Below, piece after piece: positions 8,298 through 17,229 of a DNA stretch of 64,000 nucleotides. Location: assembly GCA_028281325.1 (NCBI GenBank), contig JANQKC010000006.1, positions 1 through 64,000 of the forward strand. Direction: 5' to 3'. Each line of letters starts with the position of its first letter. The stretch's first letter is position 1. A model generated the notes under the pieces. The model saw nothing but the letters and a program-made list of their open reading frames with translations, was not told the DNA's origin and did no database searches. The translations under genes and the position numbers were made by a program. The DNA is from Alphaproteobacteria bacterium (GTDB taxonomy: Bacteria > Pseudomonadota > Alphaproteobacteria > UBA8366).

Positions 8298-8628
8298 GAT
8301 CGCTCCCTCCGTATCCTTTTTTTCTTATTTTGCCCTTCGAACCGGCCCCAACGGTATGGCGAATCCGAATTAGCCCGGTCGTATTAGATTAGGGAATAAA
8401 CGCCCGCAATTATTAGAGTTTTTCTCTCACTTATTTTGCCGAACTTTATAATCGTCGCTGTTTAGCGGATTTATTTACTTTCATTTTTGTTACCCCTTTA
8501 GGACGAATACTGAATTGTATTGAGCAATAGCTTCCTATATGCTCTTCACCGATCCGCGAGGGGCTCTGGATGGGGAAATACGGGTGGCGAACAAACCCGT
8601 ACATTTGTGTCAAGTAATTGGAGGTCGG
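8298..8628. other. AT-rich divergent promoter region
   Basis: This 331-base gap is clearly more AT-rich than the surroundings, especially 8320-8530. It contains a TATAAT at 8447-8452 on the plus strand, without a convincing -35 box, and a small CGCT/AGCG hairpin just after it. It separates the leftward small membrane protein from rightward mlaC. No coding frame is supported. Confidence 0.45.
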
Positions 8629-9249
8629 ATGACTTTGAGCCGACTAATTGTTTTGAGCCTTCTGTTCTGCGCGGTGGTGTTTCAACCCGCCGTGGCGGCG
8701 GACAAAACGTCGCCGGAAGAAGCGTCGAAATTTATACAGGAACTAGGGAACAGTGCGGTCACGCTGCTTGCCGATAAGGCAATCCCCCTCTCCGATCGGG
8801 AAGCGAAAATTCGCGATCTGCTACGGAAGAACTTCGATCTGACAACGATCGGAAGGTTTGTCCTGAGTAAGAACTGGCGCACCGCGACACCCGACCAGCG
8901 GGAAGAGTATCTCAATCTCTTCAGCGAATTCGTGGTTCGGACCTATGCGGTCCGCTTGGGCGGATATGGCGGCGAGACGTTCAGCATTACCTCGGCGAAA
9001 CCCCTCGGCCGGCGCGACGCGATCGTCGTGACGGAAATCGCCCGTCAGGCAGGACCGCCGCTCAAGGCGGGGTGGCGGGTCCGAAACAGGGGCAATGGCC
9101 ATAAAATCATCGACGTCATGGTCGAAGGGGTCAGCATGGCGGCGGCACAGCGATCAGAGTTCGAGACAATCGTCCGCAAGGAAGGGGTGGCAGGGCTCAT
9201 AGAAATCCTTCGGGCGAAAGTATCATCGTTCTCGGCGAGATCCTCATAG
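8629..9249 (+). CDS. MlaC-family phospholipid-binding periplasmic protein
   Basis: This 206-residue protein has a signal peptide (about 1-24, cut after VAADK-adjacent Ala) and the MlaC/Ttg2D fold pattern: FIQELGNSAVTLLADK, a short charged segment, then FDLTTIGRFVLSKNWRTATPDQREEYLNLFSEFVVRTYAVRL. MlaC shuttles phospholipids between the outer-membrane MlaA complex and the inner-membrane MlaFEDB transporter to keep lipid asymmetry. The other mla genes are not in the window. ATG 8629 is chosen because GGAGG sits at 8620-8624; the frame opens 30 codons earlier. A Sel1-repeat gene follows after 23 bases and may be co-transcribed. Confidence 0.87.
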   Translation: MTLSRLIVLSLLFCAVVFQPAVAADKTSPEEASKFIQELGNSAVTLLADKAIPLSDREAKIRDLLRKNFDLTTIGRFVLSKNWRTATPDQREEYLNLFSEFVVRTYAVRLGGYGGETFSITSAKPLGRRDAIVVTEIARQAGPPLKAGWRVRNRGNGHKIIDVMVEGVSMAAAQRSEFETIVRKEGVAGLIEILRAKVSSFSARSS

Positions 9250-9272
9250 TCTGGCGATGTTGGAGGAGCGCT

Positions 9273-10154
9273 ATGAAAACGCGGAATAATCGAAATCGGA
9301 CGGGCGGCGCCTGGGCGCCTTGTTTGATGCGGAATTTCAAGACGGCCGGAATCGCCCTTGTCACGGCGGCGGCAGTGGGCAGTTTCGCCGTCGTCTCCAA
9401 TGCCGCCGCCGGATTCGATGACGGATGGCAGGCCTATCAGCGGGGAGACTTCCTGACAGCCTTCAACGAATGGCAGCCGCTGGCGGCGCAAGGGGACTCC
9501 CGGGCGCAGTTCAATATCGGCGTCATGTATGACGAAGGAAAAGGCCTGCACCAAGATCGCAGCAAGGCGATCGAATGGTGGACGAAAGCGGCCGATCAGG
9601 GCGACTCGCAGGCGCAGCATAATCTCGGCCTCGCCTATTTGGCCGGCACCGGCGTGGGCCAAGACTACGGAATGGCCGTGTCCTGGCTCAAGAAAGCCGC
9701 AGGGCAAGGATTGTTGCGGTCGCAATATGCGCTCGGGCGAATGTATGACTATGGCTTCGGGGTCGATAAGAGCGAGACGGAAGCGGCCAAGTGGATTCTC
9801 ATGGCGGCGGAACAAGGCTTCGACAAAGCCCAATACAATATGGGCAAACGATACCGAGACGGGTTCGGCGTCGCACCGGATAAAACAGCATCCGCGAAGT
9901 GGTTTCTCGAAGCGGCGCGACAAGGGCATGTCCGCGCGCAACACCGGATCGGCGTACGGTTCGCGAATGGCGACGGCGTCGACAAGGACCCGGTCGCGGC
10001 TTTCATGTGGCTGACGTTGTCGGCCCGCGGCGGGAACAAATCCGCCGCCGATAAACGGGACACGTTAAGGCCGACCCTGACGGCGGAACAGCTTCAGGAA
10101 GGCGAACGCCGGGTCGAGGCCTGGAAACCGACGCCGGCGCAAGCCAAAAGCTAG
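9273..10154 (+). CDS. Secreted Sel1-repeat (TPR-like) protein
   Basis: The 293-residue protein has an N-terminal signal segment (hydrophobic about 16-38, VVSNAAA cut) followed by five to six Sel1-like repeats of about 36 residues, each with the A...G...A..LG..Y..G.GV.QD..KA..W pattern. Sel1 proteins act as periplasmic scaffolds in signalling, envelope assembly or secretion. GGAGG at about 9262 supports the start. It follows mlaC closely, suggesting an envelope role, which is inference. Confidence 0.85.
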   Translation: MKTRNNRNRTGGAWAPCLMRNFKTAGIALVTAAAVGSFAVVSNAAAGFDDGWQAYQRGDFLTAFNEWQPLAAQGDSRAQFNIGVMYDEGKGLHQDRSKAIEWWTKAADQGDSQAQHNLGLAYLAGTGVGQDYGMAVSWLKKAAGQGLLRSQYALGRMYDYGFGVDKSETEAAKWILMAAEQGFDKAQYNMGKRYRDGFGVAPDKTASAKWFLEAARQGHVRAQHRIGVRFANGDGVDKDPVAAFMWLTLSARGGNKSAADKRDTLRPTLTAEQLQEGERRVEAWKPTPAQAKS

Positions 10155-10301
10155 CCACCGCTCTGCACCGCGTCAGCGCATCCCGGTGACTCGTCCGGGG
10201 TTGAATTCCGTGATACGGTCCGCCCTACGTTTCGGCACGTCCTAGGCGACGGAAGCGCGGGGCGGACCAATCAGGCGGTACGCGCGAAAAGGCGCAGAAC
10301 G

Positions 10302-10787
10302 ATGGCGATCAAGGAAGGCGATCTCCTGCCCTCGAATACCTTGTACCGGCTTGGCGACGATGGCGCGCCGAAGCCGCTGTCGACGGACGATTACTTCGCC
10401 GGAAAACGCATCGTTTTCTTCGCCGTTCCGGGCGCCTTCACCCGCACCTGTTCCGCCAAGCATCTGCCCGGGTTCGTCCAACATGCCGACGCGATCAAGG
10501 CGAAAGGCATCGACGAGATAATCTGTATCGCGGTGAATGACGCCGGCGTCATGGATGCTTGGAGCAAGGCGCTGGACGAACGGCGATCCATCACAATGTT
10601 GTCCGACGGCAACGCCGATTTCACGACGGCGGTCGGAATGGATATCGATCGCCGCGCAAGCGGTATGGGCGTCCGGTCCAAACGCTACGCCATGATCGTT
10701 GACAACGGCGTAATCACGAAGCTCAACCTCGAACCGGACGGCAGCTTCGGCGTGTCCAGCGCGGAAAAGATTCTGGAAGACCTATAA
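10302..10787 (+). CDS. Peroxiredoxin, Prx5 / type II class
   Basis: The 161-residue protein has the peroxidatic site PGAFTRTCS with Cys50, preceded by VFFAVPGAFT, and KRYAMIVDNGVITKLNLEPDG near the C-terminus, as in AhpC/TSA proteins of the Prx5 (BAS1/type II) subgroup. It reduces hydrogen peroxide and alkyl hydroperoxides using glutathione/glutaredoxin or thioredoxin in the cytoplasm. No fused glutaredoxin domain is present. Length is normal. It is a single gene converging on the EmrB-type gene, whose last codons form a 7-base hairpin (10812-10831) that could also end this transcript. Confidence 0.92.
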   Translation: MAIKEGDLLPSNTLYRLGDDGAPKPLSTDDYFAGKRIVFFAVPGAFTRTCSAKHLPGFVQHADAIKAKGIDEIICIAVNDAGVMDAWSKALDERRSITMLSDGNADFTTAVGMDIDRRASGMGVRSKRYAMIVDNGVITKLNLEPDGSFGVSSAEKILEDL

Positions 10788-10807
10788 CCGCCGGCGGCAA
10801 CGGGGCT

Positions 10808-12382
10808 TCAACCGCCCTTGTCGGAGGGCGGCCCCTTCGGTTTCGCGCGGCCCAGGATCCACGCCGGGATCAGGGTCAGCACGAACATCACGGTGATCAT
10901 GACGAATCCGTCCTGATACCCCAGCGTCGCGGCCTGCGCCTCGATGACCTGACCGAGATAATGCAACGCCCCCGGTTCATGTAGGGCCGCGGGCACACCG
11001 GCCTCGTTCATGATGCCGGCGACCTGATCCAGCAATTCACGGCTTGCCGGATTGGCGGCGGTTTGCGTCGCGGTCAGCGCCTCGCCGTGGAATTGCGTCC
11101 GCTGCTCCATGAACACGACCAGCGAGGCGATACCGCAGGAGCCGCCAAACTGACGGCAGAAATTCATGGTGCCGGACCCTTGGTTCAGCTGCTCCGGCGT
11201 CAACGCCCGCAACGCCGCCGCATTGACCGACGGCATGATCAACGCCATGCCCGATCGGGCAACGACGATGAACAAGCTCAGTGTCCAGAAGGACGTGTTC
11301 ACGTCGGCGCCGCTCATCAAGTAGTTCCCCAAGGCGAACAGGCTGACGCCCACCATCACCATGATATGGGCCGGGAACCGGTCCACCAGCCGACCGAACA
11401 AAGGCGTGCCCGAAATCACCAGGATACCGGCCGGAACCAAGAGGAACCCGGCCAAGCTGGCCGAGAACCCCTGCACCTCCTGCACGAAGATCGGAATGAT
11501 GTAGTTCGAAGCGAAATTGCCGATCCCGAATACGAAAGAGACCAGGACCGCCGACGCGAACTGAGCGTTGCGGAACAGCGAGAAATCCAGCAGCGGGGTC
11601 GACGACCGCAACTGCAAGATGACGAACCACGTGGCGGCGCTGAGCCCCGTGATCAACATCAGCAAGAGCGTATCCGAGAACCAGCCGTACCGTTGGCCGT
11701 TCGCTCCGGCCGAGAGCAGGAAGAGCAACGCCGTACACAGCAGGATGAAGCCGGACCAATCGAAATGGGGCAGCTTGCCGAACTTCAGCTTGCCCGGCAT
11801 GAAAATAAATCCAAGCGTCATGGAAATCAGACAAAGCGGCACCGGCACGAGGAAAATCTGCCGCCAGCTCACCGCGTCGATCACGATCCCGCCGAACATG
11901 GGCCCCAGCATGGGCGCGATCTGAATACCCATGCCATAGACCCCCATCGCCAGGCCGCGCCGCTGGGCTGGGAAGACCCGGAATATCAACGCCATGACCA
12001 TGGGCTGAATGGCGCCGGCGGAGAAGCCTTGGATGACACGACCAAGAATCAGGATTTCGAGGTTGGCGGCCGTGATGGTAATGGCGGTTCCAACCAGAAA
12101 AATCACATTGATGACCAGAAAAGCGAGTTTTTCGCCGAGGCTGTTGGCCAGCCAGGCGCTCAGCAACTGGCTCGCGACCATCGTCGCAATGAACGCGGTG
12201 GCGATCCATTGGGCCCGATCCTGGCCGATGCCATAGGCGCCCATCACGCTGGGGACCGCCACGTTGACGATCGTCGCCGATAGGATCATCGCGACCGCGC
12301 CCGTAACGCCGGCAAGCGTCACAAACCAGCGATAGGACGGTCCGTACCGCTCGAATAGGGCGTCAACGTCCCCGGATATCAA
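10808..12382 (-). CDS. emrB: DHA2-family multidrug efflux permease (EmrB/QacA type)
   Basis: The 524-residue protein has 14 hydrophobic segments and the DHA2 motifs: a TM1 region ATIVNVAVPSV (family D/N-VALP-like) and GAIQPMVMALI in TM5. It exports hydrophobic toxicants by proton antiport and works with the periplasmic adaptor encoded just upstream, whose frame it overlaps by 20 bases. The start is a TTG at 12382 preceded by GAGGT, which suggests translational coupling. The outer-membrane channel gene (TolC type) is not in the window. Confidence 0.9.
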   Translation of the reverse strand: MISGDVDALFERYGPSYRWFVTLAGVTGAVAMILSATIVNVAVPSVMGAYGIGQDRAQWIATAFIATMVASQLLSAWLANSLGEKLAFLVINVIFLVGTAITITAANLEILILGRVIQGFSAGAIQPMVMALIFRVFPAQRRGLAMGVYGMGIQIAPMLGPMFGGIVIDAVSWRQIFLVPVPLCLISMTLGFIFMPGKLKFGKLPHFDWSGFILLCTALLFLLSAGANGQRYGWFSDTLLLMLITGLSAATWFVILQLRSSTPLLDFSLFRNAQFASAVLVSFVFGIGNFASNYIIPIFVQEVQGFSASLAGFLLVPAGILVISGTPLFGRLVDRFPAHIMVMVGVSLFALGNYLMSGADVNTSFWTLSLFIVVARSGMALIMPSVNAAALRALTPEQLNQGSGTMNFCRQFGGSCGIASLVVFMEQRTQFHGEALTATQTAANPASRELLDQVAGIMNEAGVPAALHEPGALHYLGQVIEAQAATLGYQDGFVMITVMFVLTLIPAWILGRAKPKGPPSDKGG

Positions 12383-13556
12383 TATTGACCTCGACCATCA
12401 TGCCCGGTCGCAGTTTTCGAGCCTGCTGGTCAATCGCAATTCGAACCGGAAGACGCTGGGTAATTTTCGTGAAGTTGCCGCTGGGATTCGGCGTCGGCAG
12501 GAGCGCGAATTCACTTGTCGTGGAACTCCCGATCACGGCCACCTTGCCGACAAACTTCTGATCCGGATAGGCATCCACCAGCACTTCGACCGGCTGGCCG
12601 ATTTCCAATTTGCGAATCTCGGTTTCCTTGATATTGGCCTCGATCCAGATCTGCGTCGGATCATGGACGATGGCGAGACGCTGACCGGGCGTCACGAATT
12701 CACCCATCTCGACGAAGGTCTTGTCGACGACACCGTCGACCGGCGCGCGGATCGTGCGATCCGAAATATCGAGTTTCTGCCGGTCTTCCTTCGCCTGAAG
12801 CTCGGCTTCTTCGAAACGGAGCATCTCGATCTCGCCATCGAGAACATCCAGCCGGGCCCGGTCCGCCTTCGCCTCCAGCAGACGGGCCCGCGCCTGCTCC
12901 AACACGGCGGCCGCTTGCCGATGGTCGCCGTCGAGTTGCCGCATATTGGTGCGCGCTTCGTCGAGTTGCCGCCGCGGGATGACCTTCTTCTCGAAAAGCG
13001 AACTCGCGCGGGCGAGATTTGTCTTCGCAAGTTCGAGTTGCGGCTCAAGAGCCGCCACGGCCGCCGCCGCCGCGCCGCGCGCCGAGACGAGGGTTTGGTA
13101 GCGCGTTTGCGTTTGCTGGTCGATCAGACCGCGTTCCGTCCCCATCCTCGCACGGTCCGCTTGAATGCGTTGCCGCCGGGACTCCAGTTCACGCAACTGC
13201 AGTTCGGATTCCCGCGAATCGATCGTTATCAGGACCTGCCCGGTATTGACCGCAGCGCCCTCGGTGACGGCGATATCCGTCACCCAACCGGAAACGCGGC
13301 TGCTGACGGTGATCAGGTTGCCGGTAATACGCGCATCATACTCGTAGACATGAGTGGCGCGTTCGTGAATCTCCGTCGCGGCCCAAGTTCCGCCCGCAAC
13401 GATGACAAGCGCCGCCACAACATGCTGCACTTTCAAATGGCGCCGCTTGCCGACGTCATGTGATAAGCCGCGCAGAAAGCGCCGCGTCGTGAACGGAAGC
13501 TTCGCGCTTTCCTTCGTTGTCTGCGCCGGCGCCGGTGCATCGTTCGCGTCAGGCAA
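12363..13556 (-). CDS. emrA: HlyD/EmrA-family membrane fusion protein
   Basis: The 397-residue adaptor has a short cytoplasmic N-terminus, one membrane anchor (about 43-65), a biotinyl-lipoyl half motif (ITGNLITVSSRVSGWVTDIAV), a long alpha-hairpin coiled coil (about 125-235) and a second lipoyl half plus beta-barrel (SDRTIRAPVDGVVDKTFVEMG). It bridges the DHA2 permease to an outer-membrane channel. It starts at TTG 13556 with GGAGG 8 bases upstream. Both genes of this pair use TTG, which may keep pump expression low. The palindrome-rich upstream region is a likely control site. Confidence 0.9.
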   Translation of the reverse strand: MPDANDAPAPAQTTKESAKLPFTTRRFLRGLSHDVGKRRHLKVQHVVAALVIVAGGTWAATEIHERATHVYEYDARITGNLITVSSRVSGWVTDIAVTEGAAVNTGQVLITIDSRESELQLRELESRRQRIQADRARMGTERGLIDQQTQTRYQTLVSARGAAAAAVAALEPQLELAKTNLARASSLFEKKVIPRRQLDEARTNMRQLDGDHRQAAAVLEQARARLLEAKADRARLDVLDGEIEMLRFEEAELQAKEDRQKLDISDRTIRAPVDGVVDKTFVEMGEFVTPGQRLAIVHDPTQIWIEANIKETEIRKLEIGQPVEVLVDAYPDQKFVGKVAVIGSSTTSEFALLPTPNPSGNFTKITQRLPVRIAIDQQARKLRPGMMVEVNIDIRGR

Positions 13557-13709
13557 GGTTTGGCCTCCGTTGGGCCGTCATCAATCCCATTCTTATCCCA
13601 CAGACGGGCAACGCCACAGAACGTGCGTTGCGCTCGCAATCGGACGGGCGCGCGATCCGCGCCAACCGACGGCTCGATTTCGATGCGTATCCCTATTTAT
13701 AGTCATCTA

Positions 13710-13764
13710 GGCGACAAAGTAGAAATCCGAAATTTCCAGTGTCGCCCGGTGACGACTGTCACCG
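13710..13764. promoter_or_regulatory. Two abutting inverted repeats upstream of emrAB (candidate operator)
   Basis: GGCGACA (13710-13716) pairs with TGTCGCC (13740-13746), enclosing a second GAAAT/ATTTC repeat. Directly next to it CGGTGAC (13747-13753) pairs with GTCACCG (13758-13764) around GACT. The four arms share the half-site GGYGAC in alternating orientation, a layout typical of TetR or MarR operators. The site is about 150 bases before the emrA start. No cognate repressor gene is adjacent. Confidence 0.45.
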
Positions 13765-13893
13765 CAGCAGCAGCACAGATTCGGCAACATTGCAAAGCCG
13801 CCCTGCGAGCGCAATCGGTTAAGCCCACCCCATAGCGAAAAACGATTAACAGAAAGCCAAATTTGCATAGGATTTACAGGCATGATCACCCGC

Positions 13894-13908
13894 TTAACGC
13901 GAAATTAA
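13894..13908. promoter_or_regulatory. Candidate CtrA binding site (perfect TTAA-N7-TTAA)
   Basis: TTAA-CGCGAAA-TTAA lies 32 bases before the start of the 13941 gene, about where an activator would overlap the -35 region. The spacing exactly matches the CtrA consensus of alphaproteobacteria. Confidence 0.45.
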
Positions 13909-13940
13909 TCAAAATCATGCAATAAATACCCTTCGCCATA

Positions 13941-14471
13941 ATGGCTAAATCCGCGTCAAACCACGATTCAACCCCCATGTCCGATACCGGCCCGTCCTTC
14001 GAAGAATTCCAAAAACGTGTGAAGGGCACGAATATCTGTGAGCAAACCCTGCTCGCGACCGACTACCTGAACCATATCAACGAGCCCATCATGCTGCTCG
14101 AAATGGTAGCGGACATGCCTGAAATGCTCGAAGAACTCGCGGAATGGCAACCGAAGACCTATGCGGAGCATTTTCGCGACAGCAGCTTCACCGACAAGGA
14201 CCTGGCCATCGAAGCCTATGAATGGTCGCCTGACCGCTTTCGCCTCCGGTTCGAACAAACCATCGACGCGGCGAACCAATGCATTACCACCACCATCGAC
14301 GCCCTCGGCACGCTGATCGAACAGGAGCGCTTGGACGACGTCCGGATCCTATGCGCCGAGGTGTCCGCCATTTTGGGCGGTCTCGTGGACCAAGCCGGCG
14401 CAATCATTCACGGCACCGAAGACCGCAGTGCGCAATCGCAGATCGACGATATCATGGATGAGGCGGGCTGA
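13941..14471 (+). CDS. Conserved-looking acidic helical protein of unknown function
   Basis: This 176-residue cytoplasmic protein was not recognised. It has no signal peptide or membrane segment. It is acidic and predicted helical throughout, with blocks such as DYLNHINEPIMLLEMVADMP and CITTTIDALGTLIEQERL suggesting a helical bundle. An in-frame ATG at 13977 is an alternative start; neither has a clear ribosome site. Codon usage is ordinary. The perfect CtrA-type motif upstream hints at cell-cycle or motility control, which is inference only. Confidence 0.65.
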   Translation: MAKSASNHDSTPMSDTGPSFEEFQKRVKGTNICEQTLLATDYLNHINEPIMLLEMVADMPEMLEELAEWQPKTYAEHFRDSSFTDKDLAIEAYEWSPDRFRLRFEQTIDAANQCITTTIDALGTLIEQERLDDVRILCAEVSAILGGLVDQAGAIIHGTEDRSAQSQIDDIMDEAG

Positions 14472-14496
14472 TCGCCCACCGTCGAAGAATCGCGGG

Positions 14497-15264
14497 TCAA
14501 AGCAGCTGCCACAGCAGCGCAACCCCTCCGAACATGACCGCGGCGTCGACGATCAACGTGTGCAATTTGATCTTCATGCGATCGACCATCCATTTGGCTG
14601 TGTAGGCGCCCGGCAGGGTGCACAGTCCGATCAGGATGGCGGCCAACGCCAGTTCCAGCGTGATCAGCCCATAGAAACCAAAACCGATCGTCTTCAACGA
14701 ATGCATGACGATGCTGGTGCCCGCCTTAGTGCCGATCACCGCGGCACCGCGCAGCCCCATGCCAAGCAGCAAGGCGACCAGGATCGGTCCGCCGCCCGAG
14801 ATAGTGCCGGACGCGACGCCGTATCCGAAACCGAATACCGTCGTCCCCGCCGGCGACGGCTGGATGACGCGTTCGCGGCGCGCGAACAACCGCCGGGCTG
14901 GGACGGACAAGACGAGGAACCCCCCGACCAAAGCCGTCAAGATATCGGCCGGCAGCCAATCGTAGATCGACACCCCCAACAGAACGCCGAACGACGCCCC
15001 GATGAGAATCCGGCCGACGATCAGCCATCGAACCGAATGGCGAAAGACCCAAAGCCGGGACGTGCTGCCCAGCAGCATGGCAACCGCGATCACGGGGATC
15101 ACGCCCTTGATCCCGACCAAGGGCACCAACATCGGCAGCATCAACAGGCTTACGCCGGTCCCCGCCAGCCCGCCGAGCACGGAACTGATGTAGGCGACGA
15201 GGGCGACCAGCAACAGCGTGACGAGGCTGACGTCCGCCAATGCGAAGCCGCCGGGATCAGGCAT
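14497..15264 (-). CDS. TauE/SafE-family anion exporter
   Basis: The 255-residue protein has seven to eight transmembrane segments and the TauE/SafE pattern: GGLAGTGVSLLMLPMLVPLVG near the start and a repeat in the second half (FGFGYGVASGTISGGGPILVALLL). The family moves sulfite, sulfoacetate and related organosulfonates across the inner membrane. A sulfonate role would fit the sulfopyruvate decarboxylase-like genes at 4106-5265, but the two loci are 9 kb apart, so the link is weak. Length is normal. Confidence 0.87.
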   Translation of the reverse strand: MPDPGGFALADVSLVTLLLVALVAYISSVLGGLAGTGVSLLMLPMLVPLVGIKGVIPVIAVAMLLGSTSRLWVFRHSVRWLIVGRILIGASFGVLLGVSIYDWLPADILTALVGGFLVLSVPARRLFARRERVIQPSPAGTTVFGFGYGVASGTISGGGPILVALLLGMGLRGAAVIGTKAGTSIVMHSLKTIGFGFYGLITLELALAAILIGLCTLPGAYTAKWMVDRMKIKLHTLIVDAAVMFGGVALLWQLL

Positions 15265-15293
15265 GCTTTGCCCTGCTCATCGTAATATGCGAC

Positions 15294-16157
15294 TCAGTCC
15301 TCGCGGGCGATGGCGAGAATACGCCGCATTTTGTCCGCCGACCTCGCCAAAGCGGCCTTCACGTCGACCCCGGTCCAATCATAAAACCCCTTGCCCGACT
15401 TCACGCCGATATCACCCCGTGCGGCCATGTCCTGCACCAAAGGACAAGGTTCATGATTGTGATAGAGCGCCGGCACGATCGCGCGCTGCGACGCCGCGGT
15501 CGTGTTCAGGCCGCTGATGTCCTTTTGCTTGATCAACCCGTTGGCGCACATGCGCGGACCCAAGACATGGCGGCAAAAATCGTCCACGTCCTCTACGCTG
15601 CAAACCCGATCCTGAATGAGATAGAATGCCTCATGCATCATGGCGTGCTGCAACCGGTTCATCAGGAACCCGTTGACCGGCTTGTTCACGACGATCGGCT
15701 GTTGCCCGTTCCGCCGCAGGGCGTCGAGGCAGCACGCGAAAACATCGTCATCGGTTTGCGCACACCGTATCGCTTCGACCATCGGAAAGGCGTCGGCCGG
15801 ATGAAAATAATGGATACCCAGGAACCGCTCGGGAAAGCGCAAATCTTCCGCCATGTCCTGCAAAGATAGACCGGACGTGTTCGTCGCCACGATCGGCGCG
15901 CCATTATAGGCGGCCTCGACACGGGCAAAAAACTCGCGCTTGAGCGCCATGTCCTCCGGAATGGTTTCGACAATCAAGTCGGGCGGGTCGTCCGGAAAGT
16001 CGCCGACTATCGACACACCCTCCGGCACATTCACGGCCTTCGACGGGTCGCGGCTCAACACGAGGGTGCGATGCCCGCCCCGCGCAAAAGAGGCGGCGAT
16101 GCCCCGGCCCATCTCGCCGAACCCGGCCACCAGAACGGTATCGACCCGCTCGTTCAT
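15294..16157 (-). CDS. 3-hydroxyacyl-CoA dehydrogenase family protein
   Basis: The 287-residue protein has an N-terminal Rossmann fold with VLVAGFGEMGRGIA (GxGxMG, about 7-20) and the 3HCDH catalytic region FLGIHYFHPADAFPMVEAI with the catalytic His, followed by a C-terminal dimerisation domain ending GVKSGKGFYDW. It should oxidise a 3-hydroxyacyl-CoA or a short 3-hydroxy acid with NAD. It lacks the fused crotonase of FadB. ATG 16157 is preferred over a frame start 21 codons upstream because AAGGAG lies before it. It diverges from the SDR gene. Confidence 0.88.
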   Translation of the reverse strand: MNERVDTVLVAGFGEMGRGIAASFARGGHRTLVLSRDPSKAVNVPEGVSIVGDFPDDPPDLIVETIPEDMALKREFFARVEAAYNGAPIVATNTSGLSLQDMAEDLRFPERFLGIHYFHPADAFPMVEAIRCAQTDDDVFACCLDALRRNGQQPIVVNKPVNGFLMNRLQHAMMHEAFYLIQDRVCSVEDVDDFCRHVLGPRMCANGLIKQKDISGLNTTAASQRAIVPALYHNHEPCPLVQDMAARGDIGVKSGKGFYDWTGVDVKAALARSADKMRRILAIARED

Positions 16158-16332
16158 CCCCGTACTCCTTATTGCTTCGAGCCGCTTCCGGCAAGCGGCC
16201 CCGCTTCGATCTATAGCCACGGTTCATGCTACGATACAGCATGAATACCAAAGGTCGGAATGGACGCGCAGAACGCCCCGGGAAATCCAGGCCCAGACGG
16301 GCGCCCGCAATCGCCAAGAGGATTAAGCAGCA

Positions 16333-17121
16333 ATGGACCTCGGCTTCAAAGACAAAGTCGTTCTTATCACGGGCAGCGGTAGTGGAATCGGTCGGGATAT
16401 GGCGGTGGCGTTCGCACGAGAAGGCGCCACTGTCGCCGTCAACGACATCGCCGCGGACGGTATCGACGCAACGCTCGGCATGATTGCCGATGCCGGCGGC
16501 GTCGCGATGGCCGCGCGCTGCGACATCACCGATCCGGACGCGGTCTCCGCGATGATCGCCGCCGTCGCGCACCAATGGGGCCGCGTCGACGTGCTGGTAA
16601 ACAACGCGGCGGTGATGACCAAACACGCGCTCTTTCTCGACAAATCCATCGAGCAGTGCGACCAGGAGATTCAGGTAACGCTCTATGGAACGATCAATTG
16701 CGTGCGCGCGGCGCTGCCGGGCATGATCGAACGGTCCTACGGCAAGATCGTTAATATCGCAACCGACGCGGCACGGATCGGGCAGGAACGCGAGGCCGTA
16801 TACGCGGCGGCAAAGGGCGGCGTTATCTCCTTTTCGAAATCCATCGCGAAAGAGGTCGGCAAGAACAACGTGAACGTCAACGTGGTCTCGCCGGGTGCGA
16901 CCAACTCACCGATGCGCAATGCCATTCTCGACAAGATGCGCGAAAGCATGGGGGCGGAGCGCGTCGCCGCCCGCGAAGAGAAGGTGAAACGCGTCTACCC
17001 GTTGCGGCGTATCGGTGAGATGGAAGACGTCAGCAACGCCGTGCTCTATCTGGCCTCCGACCGCGGCCGTCACATTACGGGGCAGGTACTCAGCGTGAAC
17101 GGCGGTTTCGCCATGGTGTAA
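16333..17121 (+). CDS. Short-chain dehydrogenase/reductase (SDR)
   Basis: The 262-residue classical SDR has TGSGSGIG near residue 14 (cofactor binding), VNNAAV (NNAG-type motif), and the YxxxK catalytic pair in AVYAAAKGG. The Asp in NDI after strand 2 suggests NAD rather than NADP use. It ends with the usual ITGQVLSVNGG. The substrate is unknown; members with this profile include 2-hydroxycyclohexanecarboxyl-CoA and 3-oxoacyl reductases. It diverges from the hydroxyacyl-CoA dehydrogenase, so a joint role in acyl-CoA degradation is plausible. Ribosome site GAGGA precedes ATG 16333. Confidence 0.88.
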   Translation: MDLGFKDKVVLITGSGSGIGRDMAVAFAREGATVAVNDIAADGIDATLGMIADAGGVAMAARCDITDPDAVSAMIAAVAHQWGRVDVLVNNAAVMTKHALFLDKSIEQCDQEIQVTLYGTINCVRAALPGMIERSYGKIVNIATDAARIGQEREAVYAAAKGGVISFSKSIAKEVGKNNVNVNVVSPGATNSPMRNAILDKMRESMGAERVAAREEKVKRVYPLRRIGEMEDVSNAVLYLASDRGRHITGQVLSVNGGFAMV

Positions 17122-17229
17122 CCAAAGGCGGGCTCACGCGACGCGAAGCGGAAAAACACGGGTCATGCCTCGAATATCGAGACTGTCGACCCCATCTCTT
17201 GCGGTGCGATCACGAGTTAGGGAAGCACG

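Larger units (their letters stand above)
13557..13940. other. Divergent intergenic region between emrA and the 13941 gene
   Basis: These 384 bases carry the emrAB-proximal inverted repeats and, near the right end, a perfect TTAA-N7-TTAA motif. The right part (13840-13940) is AT-rich. Short open frames on both strands are unconvincing because they cross these symmetrical elements and have atypical composition. Confidence 0.45.

Noticed and set aside
11063-12283. Long rightward frame opposite emrB
   Set aside because: Composition (Gln/Arg/His/Asp-rich) is typical of an antisense shadow of a membrane protein gene.
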